Assembly: GCA_963597355.1 (NCBI GenBank)
Contig: CAVBPR010000021.1
Coordinates: 1 to 62,264, forward strand
Direction: 5' to 3'
DNA from: UMGS1766 sp963597355
GTDB taxonomy: Bacteria; Bacillota; Clostridia; Oscillospirales; Oscillospiraceae
Length of the DNA stretch: 62,264 nt
Part shown: positions 23,382-31,318 of the stretch, piece by piece
How the letters are laid out: every line of letters starts with the position of its first letter
Position numbering within the stretch: the first letter of the stretch is position 1
Notes under the pieces: generated by a model
Told to the model about the DNA's origin: nothing
The model's database searches: none
What the model saw: only the letters and a program-made list of their open reading frames with translations
Program-made: the position numbers and the translations under genes

Positions 23382-25684
23382 CAGGTATGGACAAATACGA
23401 AACCCGGCATATCCGGGCGCTGCGCGGGCATCTGGCCGAGTGTACCGTGCTGCTGAAAAAGGATGGCAGTTTTCCATTAAAAAAGCCCTGCAAAATTGCC
23501 GCATATGGCGGCGGTGTGCGCGGCACCGTCAAGGGCGGCACCGGCTCTGGCGAGGTAAACTCCCGTTACAGCGTGTCGATTGAAACCGGGCTGCGGGACG
23601 CGGGCTTTTCCGTCACCACGACCGCATGGCTGGACCGATACGAGCAGCACCGGGCAGCGGCGCACGAACAGTTTGAACAGGAACTGAAAGCCGCCGCCAA
23701 AGCCGCCAACCAAAACTATCTTTTGTACAGCATGGGCAAATCCATGCCAGAACCCGAATACGACCTGCCTTTGGATGGCAGCGGAGAGGCCGCAATTTAC
23801 GTTGTCAGCCGCATCTCCGGCGAGGGCAGCGACCGCGCATGGCGCAAGGGCGATATTCTGCTGACCGATTCCGAAGTGCGGGATATTCTGGCTTTGAATC
23901 GGGCATATAAACATTTTATGCTGGTGCTGAACGCCGGCGGCGTGGTCGATTTGACCCCGGTTATGGAAGTGCGCAACATTCTGCTGCTTTCCCAACTGGG
24001 CGTGGAGACAGGCGCAGCGCTGGCAGACATTCTTTTGGGCAAAGGCAATCCCTCCGGCAAGCTGACGACCACATGGGCCGCGCAGGAAAGCTACCCGCCA
24101 ATGCCCGATTTTGAGGACAGAGACACGACCCGCTACCGCGAGGGCATCTATGTGGGCTACCGCTATTTTGATGCCTTTGACAAAAAACCGCTGTTCCCGT
24201 TCGGATATGGGCTTTCCTATACCGATTTCCGGGTGCAGGATGCTGCGGTGGCGGTCAGCGGTGAAACGGTTACCGTGTCCGCTGCCGTAAAAAATGTTGG
24301 CAGATACCCCGGCAAGCAGGTCATACAGGTGTATCTGAGCAAGCCTGTGGGCAAGCTGGATCAGCCGCGGCAGGAGCTTTGCGCCTTTGCCAAAACGCAG
24401 GAGCTGCTGCCCGGTGAGCAGGAAACCGTGACGGCTGTGTTTTCCTTGTCGGATATGGCATCCTATGACCCGGCGCACGGTGCGTATCTGTTGGAGGCTG
24501 GCCGCTATGTCGTATCGGTCGGCACAGACAGCCGAACAACAGCGCCTACTGCTGCGCTGCTCCTGACCGATACCGTTAGTACGGTACAGACCAAGAATGT
24601 GCTGGGGCAGACGGATTTTGAAGATTTGCGTTCCGTTCCGGCGTGCAGAACATTGCCCGATGCGCTGCCGACATTTGAAATCGACCGCAGCGCTTTTACG
24701 CCCAAACAGGTCATATATGACAAGACGGAAGAAATCCTGCCCGAAGTCGCCGCGCTCTCGCTTGAGGATGCGGCGCTCCTGAGCCTCGGCAGCTTTGACA
24801 AAAATGCAGAGGGGCTTGCCAGCATGATCGGCGCGGCAAGCACCCATGTGTGCGGCGCTGCCGGGGAAACCAGCGATAAGGTGGACGGTTTTCCGTTTTT
24901 GGTTATGGCCGACGGCCCTGCCGGTCTGCGCCTTACCGCCGAATGTGAGGGCCGCGAAAAACGCCAATACTGTACGGCACTTCCCATCGGCACAGCGCTG
25001 GCGCAGAGTTTTAATGTGGATTTTGCGCACCTGTGCGGGGATATTGTCGGGGAAGAAATGCAGCGGTTCGGTGTACAGCTTTGGCTGGCCCCGGCGCTGA
25101 ACATTCACCGTTCTGTCTGCTGCGGCCGCAACTTTGAATATTACTCCGAGGACCCGCTGCTTTCCGGCAAAATCGCGGCGGCCATCACGCGCGGCGTGCA
25201 GGCGCACAAGGGCTGCGGCGTTACCATAAAGCACTTTGCCGCCAACAATAAGGAACTGAACCGCAGCCACAACAACAGCATGGTTTCCGAACGCGCCATG
25301 CGGGAAATTTACCTGAAGGGCTTTGGCATTTGTGTGCGCGAGGCACAGCCCAAGGCGGTTATGATGTCCTACAATCTGCTCAACGGTCTCCACACAGCAG
25401 AGCATCGCGGATTGATTGAGGATGTCCTGCGCGCCGAGTTTGGGCATCAAGGCATCGTCATGACAGATTGGGTCGTTACGATCTTGAAGGATGCGGCCTC
25501 TGCACACCGGGATTCCCAACCGCCGCTGGTCGCCGCTGCCGGGGGTGACATGTTCATGCCCGGCTGCAAAAAGGATTACCAAGACCTGCTGCAAGGCATT
25601 GCAGCGGGAATCGTGACGCCTGAGCAAATCCGAATCAACGCCACGCGCGTTTTGAAGCTGGCCCGCCAACTGACCGGAGGCTAA
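23378..25684 (+). CDS. GH3 family glycoside hydrolase with permuted domain order
   Basis: The 768-residue protein has the usual GH3 domains in swapped order. The alpha/beta sandwich domain comes first (about 20-270, YVVSRISGEGSDR, LTTTWA), then a fibronectin-III-like domain (about 280-400, VKNVGRYPGKQVIQVYLS). The TIM barrel is last, from FPFLVMADGPAGLRL onward, with nucleophile D697 in VMTDW. Other conserved points are PALNIHRSVCCGRNFEYYSED and IKHFAANNKE. This order is known in some Clostridia beta-glucosidases. There is no signal peptide. It completes the cytoplasmic cascade; beta-glucosidase, xylosidase and arabinosidase activity are all possible. Confidence 0.87.
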   Translation: MTGMDKYETRHIRALRGHLAECTVLLKKDGSFPLKKPCKIAAYGGGVRGTVKGGTGSGEVNSRYSVSIETGLRDAGFSVTTTAWLDRYEQHRAAAHEQFEQELKAAAKAANQNYLLYSMGKSMPEPEYDLPLDGSGEAAIYVVSRISGEGSDRAWRKGDILLTDSEVRDILALNRAYKHFMLVLNAGGVVDLTPVMEVRNILLLSQLGVETGAALADILLGKGNPSGKLTTTWAAQESYPPMPDFEDRDTTRYREGIYVGYRYFDAFDKKPLFPFGYGLSYTDFRVQDAAVAVSGETVTVSAAVKNVGRYPGKQVIQVYLSKPVGKLDQPRQELCAFAKTQELLPGEQETVTAVFSLSDMASYDPAHGAYLLEAGRYVVSVGTDSRTTAPTAALLLTDTVSTVQTKNVLGQTDFEDLRSVPACRTLPDALPTFEIDRSAFTPKQVIYDKTEEILPEVAALSLEDAALLSLGSFDKNAEGLASMIGAASTHVCGAAGETSDKVDGFPFLVMADGPAGLRLTAECEGREKRQYCTALPIGTALAQSFNVDFAHLCGDIVGEEMQRFGVQLWLAPALNIHRSVCCGRNFEYYSEDPLLSGKIAAAITRGVQAHKGCGVTIKHFAANNKELNRSHNNSMVSERAMREIYLKGFGICVREAQPKAVMMSYNLLNGLHTAEHRGLIEDVLRAEFGHQGIVMTDWVVTILKDAASAHRDSQPPLVAAAGGDMFMPGCKKDYQDLLQGIAAGIVTPEQIRINATRVLKLARQLTGG

Positions 25685-25688
25685 CTGT

Positions 25689-25874
25689 ATGACAGAAAAC
25701 ACCACGGAAAAAAACTATTGGGTTAAATGCCCTACCTGCAAAGAAAAGACACGCACAAAGATTTATGCAGATTCTCTGCTCATTCATTTTCCTTTATACT
25801 GCCGACAGTGTAAAAAAGAAATTGCAGTGGACATAATCCACTGCAAAATATACGCTTCCGCTCCCAAAAGCTAA
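25689..25874 (+). CDS. Cysteine-rich KTR zinc-ribbon protein
   Basis: The 61-residue protein has VKCPTCKEKTRTKIYADS followed by LYCRQCKKEI: two CxxC pairs and the KTR motif of the Cys_rich_KTR family. These proteins are typical cargo of clostridial conjugative elements, often near tetracycline resistance genes. The ATG is four bases after the GH3 stop and its ribosome site (CCGGAGG) lies inside the GH3 end, so it rides on the glycan operon. A terminator follows. The function is unknown; it is probably metal binding. It marks the start of a second element fragment. Confidence 0.8.
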   Translation: MTENTTEKNYWVKCPTCKEKTRTKIYADSLLIHFPLYCRQCKKEIAVDIIHCKIYASAPKS

Positions 25875-25876
25875 AG

Positions 25877-25918
25877 AACAAGCCCCGACTTTCCCAATGA
25901 AAAGCCGGGGCTTGTTTT
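25877..25918. terminator. Bidirectional terminator between the KTR and XRE genes
   Basis: AACAAGCCCCG pairs with CGGGGCTTGTT, followed by TTAC on the plus strand. It lies between convergent genes and overlaps the XRE stop. Confidence 0.8.
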
Positions 25919-26285
25919 ACACTAAGGCAACAGCGCCAAGTTCGGTATGCTTTCGCGTGTGTGCCAACACATCTTTAGAAATATCCAACAGCATTTGCAG
26001 TTCCTCATCCGTGCATCCGGCCAGCAAACGGTCAAACTGTTCCCGTGTACTGCTTTCGGATGGATGCTCCGGGTAAAAGACTCTGTTCGCATCGATTTCA
26101 AGCAAACGAATCAGCTTATATACAGTCTTGAACTCCGGGTTAGCGATGCCGCGCTCGATGTTAGAAATAGATTTCCCAGCTTTTCCTACATACTCGCCAA
26201 CTTCATCCTGCGTATAGCCATGAGCAACACGCGCAGACTGTACGGTTTCGCGCAGAGCAGCAGAAAATTCATATAGGTCGGCCAT
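25917..26285 (-). CDS. XRE-family transcriptional regulator
   Basis: The 122-residue protein has an N-terminal Cro/C1 helix-turn-helix (ARVAHGYTQDEVGEYVGKAG, then ISNIERGIANPEF) at about residues 18-60. A C-terminal helical part (REQFDRLLAGCTDEELQMLLDI) resembles that of element-borne XRE proteins. It probably represses its own promoter: an AT-rich dyad (CAAATATATTTG) lies ten bases upstream of the ATG. Confidence 0.85.
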   Translation of the reverse strand: MADLYEFSAALRETVQSARVAHGYTQDEVGEYVGKAGKSISNIERGIANPEFKTVYKLIRLLEIDANRVFYPEHPSESSTREQFDRLLAGCTDEELQMLLDISKDVLAHTRKHTELGAVALV

Positions 26286-26296
26286 CTCTCATACCC

Positions 26297-26340
26297 CAAA
26301 TATATTTGTTCTTTCGTCATAAACTTACAAATATATTGTA
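26297..26340. promoter_or_regulatory. Two AT-rich dyads, likely XRE operators
   Basis: CAAATATATTTG (26297-26308, perfect palindrome) and TACAAATATATTGTA (26326-26340, near-perfect) share the core CAAATATATT and start 29-31 bases apart, about three helical turns. They precede the XRE gene. Confidence 0.6.
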
Positions 26341-26523
26341 GCTTTGCGCAAACCAGAAGTGGATGAAAGTATTTTCCATATTGTATAGAACTATTTTTCT
26401 TGCGAAGGGAGAGACATATTTCTTGCCTGCCTGTGCCGAAAAATTCAGCCGACAGACTTTAAGATATACCGTTTTCTAGTTGTTTTCCGGGTCAGCCGCG
26501 TTGCGCGCTGGAAATAAAATTCT

Positions 26524-26585
26524 ACACAGCATACAGATTCATCAGATTTTGTCGTATTGATGATTTTGTATGCTGTTTTTGTTTT
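26524..26585 (+). terminator. Hairpin with T-run upstream of the DeoR-type gene
   Basis: ACAGCATACA pairs with TGTATGCTGT, with extra CATCA/TGATG pairing inside, followed by TTTTGTTTTG. It may attenuate the next gene. The rest of 26341-26653 holds no gene. Confidence 0.55.
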
Positions 26586-26653
26586 GTTCGGCGTCATTGC
26601 CGCGGACCGCCGCCCTCCATCAGTTTGAAAAATTTAATCTGATGGAGGTTAAA

Positions 26654-27061
26654 ATGTTCCGAAAAAAACACGAGGAACGGTTCATAAGTTGGACCGTCCC
26701 TCATCTACGATATGATTACAGCGAAATTGAAGGAGTCGAAGCTCGGATGAACCCGAACGAACGGCGAAAGAGGATTATTGAATTGCTGAGTCAGCGTAGA
26801 TATGATACCATTCCCAATCTCATGCATGAATTTAATGTGTCGCGCTCTACAATTAAGCGCGACATCACAATTCTTTTAGAGGAATATCCTATCATCTCGA
26901 CGGCGGGCTATGAGGGAGGTTTGTCTCTCCCGGATGGCTACTATGTCAGTAAAAAGCATCTTACCCCAAAACAGGTAAATGCTATACATGAGTGTATCGC
27001 AACAGCCGATCCGGAACTGCGTTCGATTTTAGTATCTATCCTTAAAGATTTCGCTTGGTAG
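26654..27061 (+). CDS. DeoR-type helix-turn-helix protein of a conjugative element
   Basis: From ATG 26654 (GATGGAGGTTAAA ribosome site) the product has 135 residues. A DeoR-like helix-turn-helix spans NPNERRKRIIELLSQRRYD and STIKRDITILLEEYP, followed by a short region with GYYVSKKHLTPKQ. An alternative start is M33 (NPNERRKR). Related small regulators are common in Firmicute conjugative elements next to DinG-like helicases, as here. The final F-A-W residues run into a structured non-coding stretch. Confidence 0.7.
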   Translation: MFRKKHEERFISWTVPHLRYDYSEIEGVEARMNPNERRKRIIELLSQRRYDTIPNLMHEFNVSRSTIKRDITILLEEYPIISTAGYEGGLSLPDGYYVSKKHLTPKQVNAIHECIATADPELRSILVSILKDFAW

Positions 27062-27084
27062 TCTTTATCCGGATTGCCCCGCAC

Positions 27085-27415
27085 CTTGACAACCGAATAC
27101 CCAGCATAACAGGTACGTTCCTTTCCCGGCAAGCCCGGCGGGCGGTCTGGCAAACCAGAATTGCGGCGGGGAAAGACCATAATGATACGCCTGCGGCCTC
27201 CAGCGTCAGAGGGGGTGACCGAGCCGGAGTTGTAAGCAGTAAGACTCCGGCAGAGTCAGTGAACGAGTGTGCCAGCGCTCTGCCTGTTATGTTCCCGGTG
27301 TCAGGGGTGCGGGCGGCAAATGTGACACACATCGAACTATAAAATTTGCCGATCAAGGCAAATCGTGCGCAGCAGCTTTTACAACTGCTGCGCATTATTT
27401 TGCCTTTATCGGGAT
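27085..27415 (+). ncRNA. GC-rich structured non-coding stretch (candidate RNA/leader) before the helicase
   Basis: Between the regulator and the helicase lie about 370 bases with no credible gene but dense inverted repeats. Examples are CCGGAGT/ACTCCGG (27223-27249), GGCAGAG/CTCTGCC (27249-27285) and a nested stem AAGGCAAA-GCGCAGCAG / CTGCTGCGC-TTTGCCTT (about 27354-27405) just before the helicase ATG. It may be a leader RNA controlling the helicase, or an origin-like region. No known RNA family is recognised. Confidence 0.35.
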
Positions 27416-27436
27416 GGAAAACAGGGGTGTAAACCA

Positions 27437-27852
27437 ATGCAAACCTATCCGACAGGCTATGCGGAATCCCACCGCATGGCCGAACAGATTTTCCGGGAGA
27501 TTTTACCCCGGCACGGTATGGCGGTGCGCGAGGAACAAATCGCGCTCTGCCATGAAGTCCTTGATACCTTATATAATAAAGAAATTTCTCTGTGCGAAGC
27601 AGGCGTAGGCACCGGAAAAACGCTGGCCTACCTCGTGGCCTGCATCCTGTGGCAGATGAATCGTCCCGAACGGATGAAGCTGCCTATCGTTATCTCAACC
27701 TCCAGCGTTGCTTTACAGGATGCAATTCTCACGGAATACCTACCCGATCTGTCCGCTGTTTTGCTGGCCGAGGACATCATTCGTGAACCAATCACCGCCG
27801 TTGTCCGCAAGGGTAAAGAGCGGTTTGTCTGCGATGCCCGCCTTGCGGAGAG
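27437..27852 (+). pseudogene. DinG/YoaA-like helicase, interrupted by the IS element
   Basis: From ATG 27437 the frame reads 139 residues of a superfamily-2 helicase: RMAEQIFREILPRHGMAVRE, then the Walker A motif GVGTGKTLAYLVA and VISTSSVALQDAIL. It then enters the IS at 27853 and stops two codons later. All later helicase motifs and the iron-sulfur region are gone. The sequence right of the IS is an unrelated LysR gene, so this was not a simple insertion; the rest of the helicase has been lost or moved. Confidence 0.8.
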
Positions 27853-27943
27853 TATAATGGTCTCATAAATTAAGACACTTTTTCGGACAGTTTTTAATGA
27901 ATCTGATATATTAAAATCAGTAACAAAGAAAGGATTCATAAAT

Positions 27944-28291
27944 ATGTCCAGACAAAGAAGAAATTTCAGTGCCAAATTCAAATCAGACCTTGTAATCGAA
28001 CTACTAAAGGGTGAGAAAGATCTCAATACCCTTGCTGTTGAAAATAATATCCAACCGAATCTGCTCCGCAACTGGAAAAAAGAATTCCTCGACAACGCTC
28101 CTGCTGTATTTGATGACAAACGTGAGGATAACCTCAAAGAAAAGCTTGCCGAAGAGCGCAAGGAAAAAGCGGAGTATGCCAAAAAGGTTGGTCAGTTAAC
28201 CATGCAGGTTGACTGGCTCAAAAAAAAATCTGAAGAAATTTGTGGACTTGACTACGAGAGTAAGTTTAGTCCAAAACCTTTTGACGACTAA
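27944..28291 (+). CDS. IS3-family transposase OrfA
   Basis: The 115-residue protein has an N-terminal helix-turn-helix (KFKSDLVIELLKGEKDLNTL, NNIQPNLLRNWKKEFL). It is followed by a leucine-zipper-like helix (LKEKLAEERKEKAEYAKKVG, LTMQVDWLKKK), as in IS3/IS150 OrfA proteins that bind the ends and dimerise. The ATG follows GAAAGGATTCATAAAT. An A9 tract (28220-28228) near its end lies in the overlap with orfB. Confidence 0.9.
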   Translation: MSRQRRNFSAKFKSDLVIELLKGEKDLNTLAVENNIQPNLLRNWKKEFLDNAPAVFDDKREDNLKEKLAEERKEKAEYAKKVGQLTMQVDWLKKKSEEICGLDYESKFSPKPFDD

Positions 28292-29099
28292 AGAAATACC
28301 TGCTGCTGTTGGTGCAAAACTGCTTGATATCAATCGTACAAGTATTTATTACAAAGGCACGCCTGTATCCGATGAAGAACTGGCTTGTAAAGAGGTCATC
28401 GATCATCTTCATACCGATAACCCGGCCTGGGGTGCAAGGCAAATGTCTGCGCAACTAAAAGCTAGAGGCTATCATGTTGGACGTCGTAAAACACATCGTT
28501 ACATGAACGAAATGGATATTTACCCCATCTATCCTAAAATGAATCTTTCCAAGCGTATGCAACAAGCTAAGGTATGTCCTTATCTGCTCCGTAATGCCGT
28601 CATAGACAAACCAAATCAGGCTTGGTCTATTGACATTACATATATTCCAATCAAACGGGGCTTTTTATATCTGACAGCTGTTATTGATTGGCACAGCCGT
28701 TGTATCGTTGGCTGGGAAGTGGATGATACGCTTGATACCAGAATGGTTATTAATGCTTTAAAAAAGGCATTTAAGATGGCAAAACCGCAGATATTGAATT
28801 CTGATCAGGGCTGCCAATTTACAAGTCAGCAGTACATTGATTTTGTGAAGGAAAATGGAATCCGGCAAAGCATGGATGGCAAAAGCCGCTGGGCAGACAA
28901 CATCATGATTGAGCGTTGGTTTCGTAGCTTCAAGTACGAAGAAGCCTATCTGACACAATACAATAACATCAAAGAAGCCCGAGCTGCCATCGGACAGTAT
29001 ATCCACACTTACAACTTTGAACGGCGTCATTCTGCACTTGACTATCAGACACCGGCTGAATGCTACTATCCAGCAATGCTGTTGCCATATGTAGCTTAG
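28209..29099 (+). CDS. IS3-family transposase OrfB (DDE integrase core)
   Basis: The frame encodes HTH_21-like sequence (EIPAAVGAKLLDINRTSIYY) followed by the rve catalytic core with the DDE triad: D in WSIDITYIP, D in LNSDQGCQF and E in MIERWFRSF. It opens with TTG 28209 and lies in the +1 frame relative to orfA. The full OrfAB transposase would need slippage at the A9 tract 28220-28228. Intact, so this copy could be mobile. Confidence 0.9.
   Translation: MTGSKKNLKKFVDLTTRVSLVQNLLTTKEIPAAVGAKLLDINRTSIYYKGTPVSDEELACKEVIDHLHTDNPAWGARQMSAQLKARGYHVGRRKTHRYMNEMDIYPIYPKMNLSKRMQQAKVCPYLLRNAVIDKPNQAWSIDITYIPIKRGFLYLTAVIDWHSRCIVGWEVDDTLDTRMVINALKKAFKMAKPQILNSDQGCQFTSQQYIDFVKENGIRQSMDGKSRWADNIMIERWFRSFKYEEAYLTQYNNIKEARAAIGQYIHTYNFERRHSALDYQTPAECYYPAMLLPYVA
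28220..28228 (+). promoter_or_regulatory. A9 slippage site joining orfA and orfB
   Basis: Nine consecutive A residues lie where the orfA reading (WLKKK) and the orfB reading (NLKKFVDL) overlap. OrfB is in the +1 frame. Transcriptional loss of one A or a +1 ribosomal shift would fuse them, whereas IS3 elements commonly use -1. Confidence 0.5.
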
Positions 29100-29162
29100 C
29101 ATAAATGGAACAGGGAAGAGTTCCACTACTTTCCTAGCGTTCCCTGTAACTTATCAACCATA

Positions 29163-29702
29163 TCAGTTCATTATAAAAATTTCAGATTTTTGTCTTGACA
29201 ACTGAACCACTATACAACCCCGCAGCTTCAGCATAGTCTCATCGAAAATGCCGCCCACCACATCAATATTCTTGCCCAGATTGCCGAGGATCTCCCGTGC
29301 ATTCTCCGGGGTGTTCTCAAAGGGGACGATCTGAAATTTGATGTCCGGGTGCAGGGTCCGGACTCTTGACCAAAGCTCCATCAGAAGCTGCGCCGGGGTC
29401 ATAGGTGACGAACCGATGCGGATGATGTTCTCGTCCTCCTGCATGGCGTTTTTCGCTCGGGTCACGGAGTCCCGGCAATACTGGATGATATATTTCGCAT
29501 CCTGATACATGGAGCGCCCAGCCTTTGTCAGAGTAAGCCCCCGGTGGCTGCGGTCAAAGAGCTTTACACCAAGGGATTCTTCCAACAGGTTGATCTGCTT
29601 GATGACCGCCGTGGGCGTGATGTAGCTTTCTTCGGCGGCTTTATTAAAGCTGCCGGCGTCGGCTACACGGAGAAAAGTTTCCAGCTGTGGATTATACATC
29701 AC
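29163..29702 (-). pseudogene. LysR-family regulator, 3'-truncated by the IS
   Basis: The first 160 residues are a normal LysR protein: winged helix-turn-helix (FNKAAEESYITPTAVIKQIN, LFDRSHRGLTLTKAG) and the start of the effector domain (IIRIGSSPMTPAQLLMELW). After VVGGIFDETMLKLRG the frame enters the IS right end and terminates 17 residues later. About half of the effector-binding domain is missing. DNA binding could survive; ligand response could not. The hydrolase gene behind it is in the same orientation. Confidence 0.85.
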
Positions 29703-29764
29703 ATCACGCCCCTTTCCTGCTTTTTACTTTGCGATTTACCCGCCGTTCCGAAACGCCCCATTGT

Positions 29765-30508
29765 TCAATATTCGATCCCGATCTCCCTATAGGTAAGCAG
29801 CTTTGCTCTTCCCATGGGGAGTTCTACCTCTTCACCGGTCATTGTGCCATCCAGAAGTCCGTCTACTGCTGTCAGGAAATCATGGATTACCTGCTTCTCC
29901 ACCGGCTTGCTGTGATGGCCCGGCCAGGTGGTATCGTAGAGCGGTTCCATGTCGATCAGCTTCTGCAGTGATCTGCGGTATTCCTGCATGGTTGCCGCAT
30001 ATTCCAACTGCAGCAGCACATGTGCCTTGCAGCATGTATCACCGGTGAACATCCATCTGTTTTTCTCATCCAGGAAGCAGACAGAACCGACGGAGTGGCC
30101 GGGGGTTTTTATCACACGGATATCTCTGTCTCCCAGCGCAAATATCATCTCCGGCGAAAAATAGCTGCAGGTTTCTTTGATGGGCAAAAGAGACTCCTGG
30201 GAAAATCTGCGGCGCACTTCTTCTTTGCTGTGGGCCTTATAAAGTGCTGCATCTTCCTCTGCCAGCCAGACTTCCTCAAATGCTCCGGTTCCGCCGATAT
30301 GATCTACGTGCCCATGCGTAAGTGCCACTGTAACCGGCAGGTCAGTCAGCTCCTGACAGATCTTCCTAAGCGGTATCGTCCCGTATCCTGTATCGATGAG
30401 CAGGGCTTTTTCCGTTCCCGTGAGAAGATACATATAGGCACTTGCGTTTTCGTCGTATTCTTCTATGCACCATGTCTGCTGATTTAACTTTTCAACTTGA
30501 TATTTCAT
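29765..30508 (-). CDS. Metallo-beta-lactamase-fold hydrolase
   Basis: The 247-residue protein (start ATG 30508, ribosome site AGGAAAG) has the zinc-binding signature THGHVDHIGG, a later conserved His in TPGHSVGSV, an Asp in FTGDTC and a final His in WPGHHSKP. This is the glyoxalase-II-like or lactonase-like hydrolase type. The substrate is unknown. Its leader carries the hairpin repeat found before three other genes. It lies downstream of the second sugar locus but is separated from it by decayed DNA. Confidence 0.85.
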   Translation of the reverse strand: MKYQVEKLNQQTWCIEEYDENASAYMYLLTGTEKALLIDTGYGTIPLRKICQELTDLPVTVALTHGHVDHIGGTGAFEEVWLAEEDAALYKAHSKEEVRRRFSQESLLPIKETCSYFSPEMIFALGDRDIRVIKTPGHSVGSVCFLDEKNRWMFTGDTCCKAHVLLQLEYAATMQEYRRSLQKLIDMEPLYDTTWPGHHSKPVEKQVIHDFLTAVDGLLDGTMTGEEVELPMGRAKLLTYREIGIEY

Positions 30509-30524
30509 CTCTTTCCTTTCTGTG

Positions 30525-30611
30525 CTGCAGCCTGTCTGCGGCAACGTGTAGAGAATTTCGCGAAGGCGAATTCTCCGACGCGCTCCATAGCTATGCTGCA
30601 GCGCGTCATCT
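30525..30611 (-). repeat. SD-adjacent hairpin repeat, copy A
   Basis: Read on the minus strand, three hairpins precede the ribosome site of the hydrolase gene: GACGCGCT...AGCGCGTC, then GAGAATT...AATTCTC, then GCCGCAG-ACAG-GCTGCAGC. AGAAAGGAAAGAG and the ATG follow. Copies B (33807), C (39111), D (44567) and a degenerate E (46177) share the last hairpin and its distance to the gene start. Confidence 0.75.
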
Positions 30612-30684
30612 TACTGTAAAACTGCCTTAATTATATCATCCCCAATCGATCTGCGCCGAAAAATTCGCGCATCCGTTACGACGC

Positions 30685-30906
30685 CTAATGACGAATGAGC
30701 GTATTTACATGGGAAAAGAACGTCAAAAATTCTGCTCTGGAAATATCCTGATCCCGCAGCCATTTGTACTGTGTACTGGTGGTGCCTTCCGCAATAAATT
30801 CTCCCACATATGTGTTTTCAATTTTGTCTTCCTTAAACATGGTCATGACCAGATCATAGATGCCCTGCTTTGTCTTTCCTGGCTCCCTTGGATCTGGATC
30901 GGAAAC
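30685..30906 (-). pseudogene. C-terminal fragment of an unidentified protein
   Basis: A minus-strand frame without a start ends at TAG 30685-30687. It reads protein-like sequence (KQGIYDLVMTMFKEDKIENT, then YVGEFIAEGTTSTQYKWLRD). I do not recognise the family. It abuts the ferredoxin-domain fragment on the opposite strand, so this stretch is a patchwork of remnants. Confidence 0.4.
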
Positions 30907-30917
30907 AGATCCGGGTT

Positions 30918-31110
30918 TCCATGAATGGCGACAGTGCCTTTAACAGTGATCGTGAAGCTGCTGCTTTCTATACACTTACCATTCATATGGGCGGCGAAAC
31001 TATTACCACAAAGGCCAGCGCAAAGGAGACCATCCTTGTGGCCATCGAAAAAGCCGGATTGTTCTTATCCCACCAGCGATCTGGAATTGGTGGTGCAGCG
31101 TTCTAAATAA
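30918..31110 (+). pseudogene. Remnant of a [2Fe-2S] oxidoreductase domain with its cysteine loop deleted
   Basis: The frame reads FNSDREAAAFYTLTIHMGGE and KETILVAIEKAG, which is the start of a plant-type ferredoxin domain fused to flavin oxidoreductases. The next bases, in a shifted frame, read CSYPTSDLELVVQRSK and stop, which matches the end of that domain. The intervening loop with the CxxxxCxxC cluster ligands is missing, so a deletion joined the two parts out of frame. A plus-strand terminator follows. Confidence 0.5.
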
Positions 31111-31118
31111 GACAGAAA

Positions 31119-31155
31119 AGGGTGCGCTTTTCATAAGCGCACCCGTTCGTTTTTC
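31119..31155 (+). terminator. Intrinsic terminator after the ferredoxin-domain remnant
   Basis: GGGTGCGCTT pairs perfectly with AAGCGCACCC, followed by GTTCGTTTTT. Confidence 0.8.
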
Positions 31156-31193
31156 CTCTATCTGTTTATTTGTTCACGCAGCCGGGATCGTAA

Positions 31194-31296
31194 TATGTAC
31201 CGGAAACATTTGTAGAGAATATGTACCGGAAATACATATAGAGAATATACCGGAAATTCATGCAGAAAATACATGCCGGAAGCCAAAATGCAACCG
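31194..31296. repeat. Four imperfect tandem repeats of about 25 bases
   Basis: Units at 31194, 31220, 31246 and 31270 share ACCGGAAA followed by CAT and AGAGAA; the first two differ only in the middle and the last is degenerate. They lie between the terminator above and the convergent end of the GH2 gene. Confidence 0.75.
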
Positions 31297-31318
31297 TAAG
31301 AAAAAACGAGATACTTAT

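Larger units (their letters stand above)
27853..29214 (+). mobile_element. IS3-family insertion sequence, full-length copy
   Basis: The 1362-bp element has terminal inverted repeats beginning TATAATGGT (left) and TATAGTGGT (right, reverse complement), ending their homology in AAGACA. It carries orfA and orfB in overlapping frames. Flanks show no clear target duplication: CGGAGAG on the left, CAACCCC on the right. The genes on the two sides are unrelated and both truncated. A deleted copy with the same ends lies at 61094-61932. Confidence 0.92.

Noticed and set aside
16469..25705. Very long minus-strand open frames (600-900 codons) opposite the GH2, GH78, SGNH and GH3 genes
   Set aside because: They lack ribosome sites and domains and mirror the codon pattern of GC-rich genes on the plus strand, where every catalytic motif is found.
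27042..27437. A 131-codon minus-strand frame in the structured stretch
   Set aside because: No ribosome site, and its sequence follows the inverted repeats; RNA or DNA structure explains the open frame better.
27853..29214. TATA as a 4-bp target duplication of the IS
   Set aside because: The same TATA borders both sides of both copies although the flanking genes are unrelated, so it is better seen as part of the terminal inverted repeat.
31194..31296. CRISPR array
   Set aside because: Four imperfect units are directly adjacent without spacers, and no cas gene is in the window.
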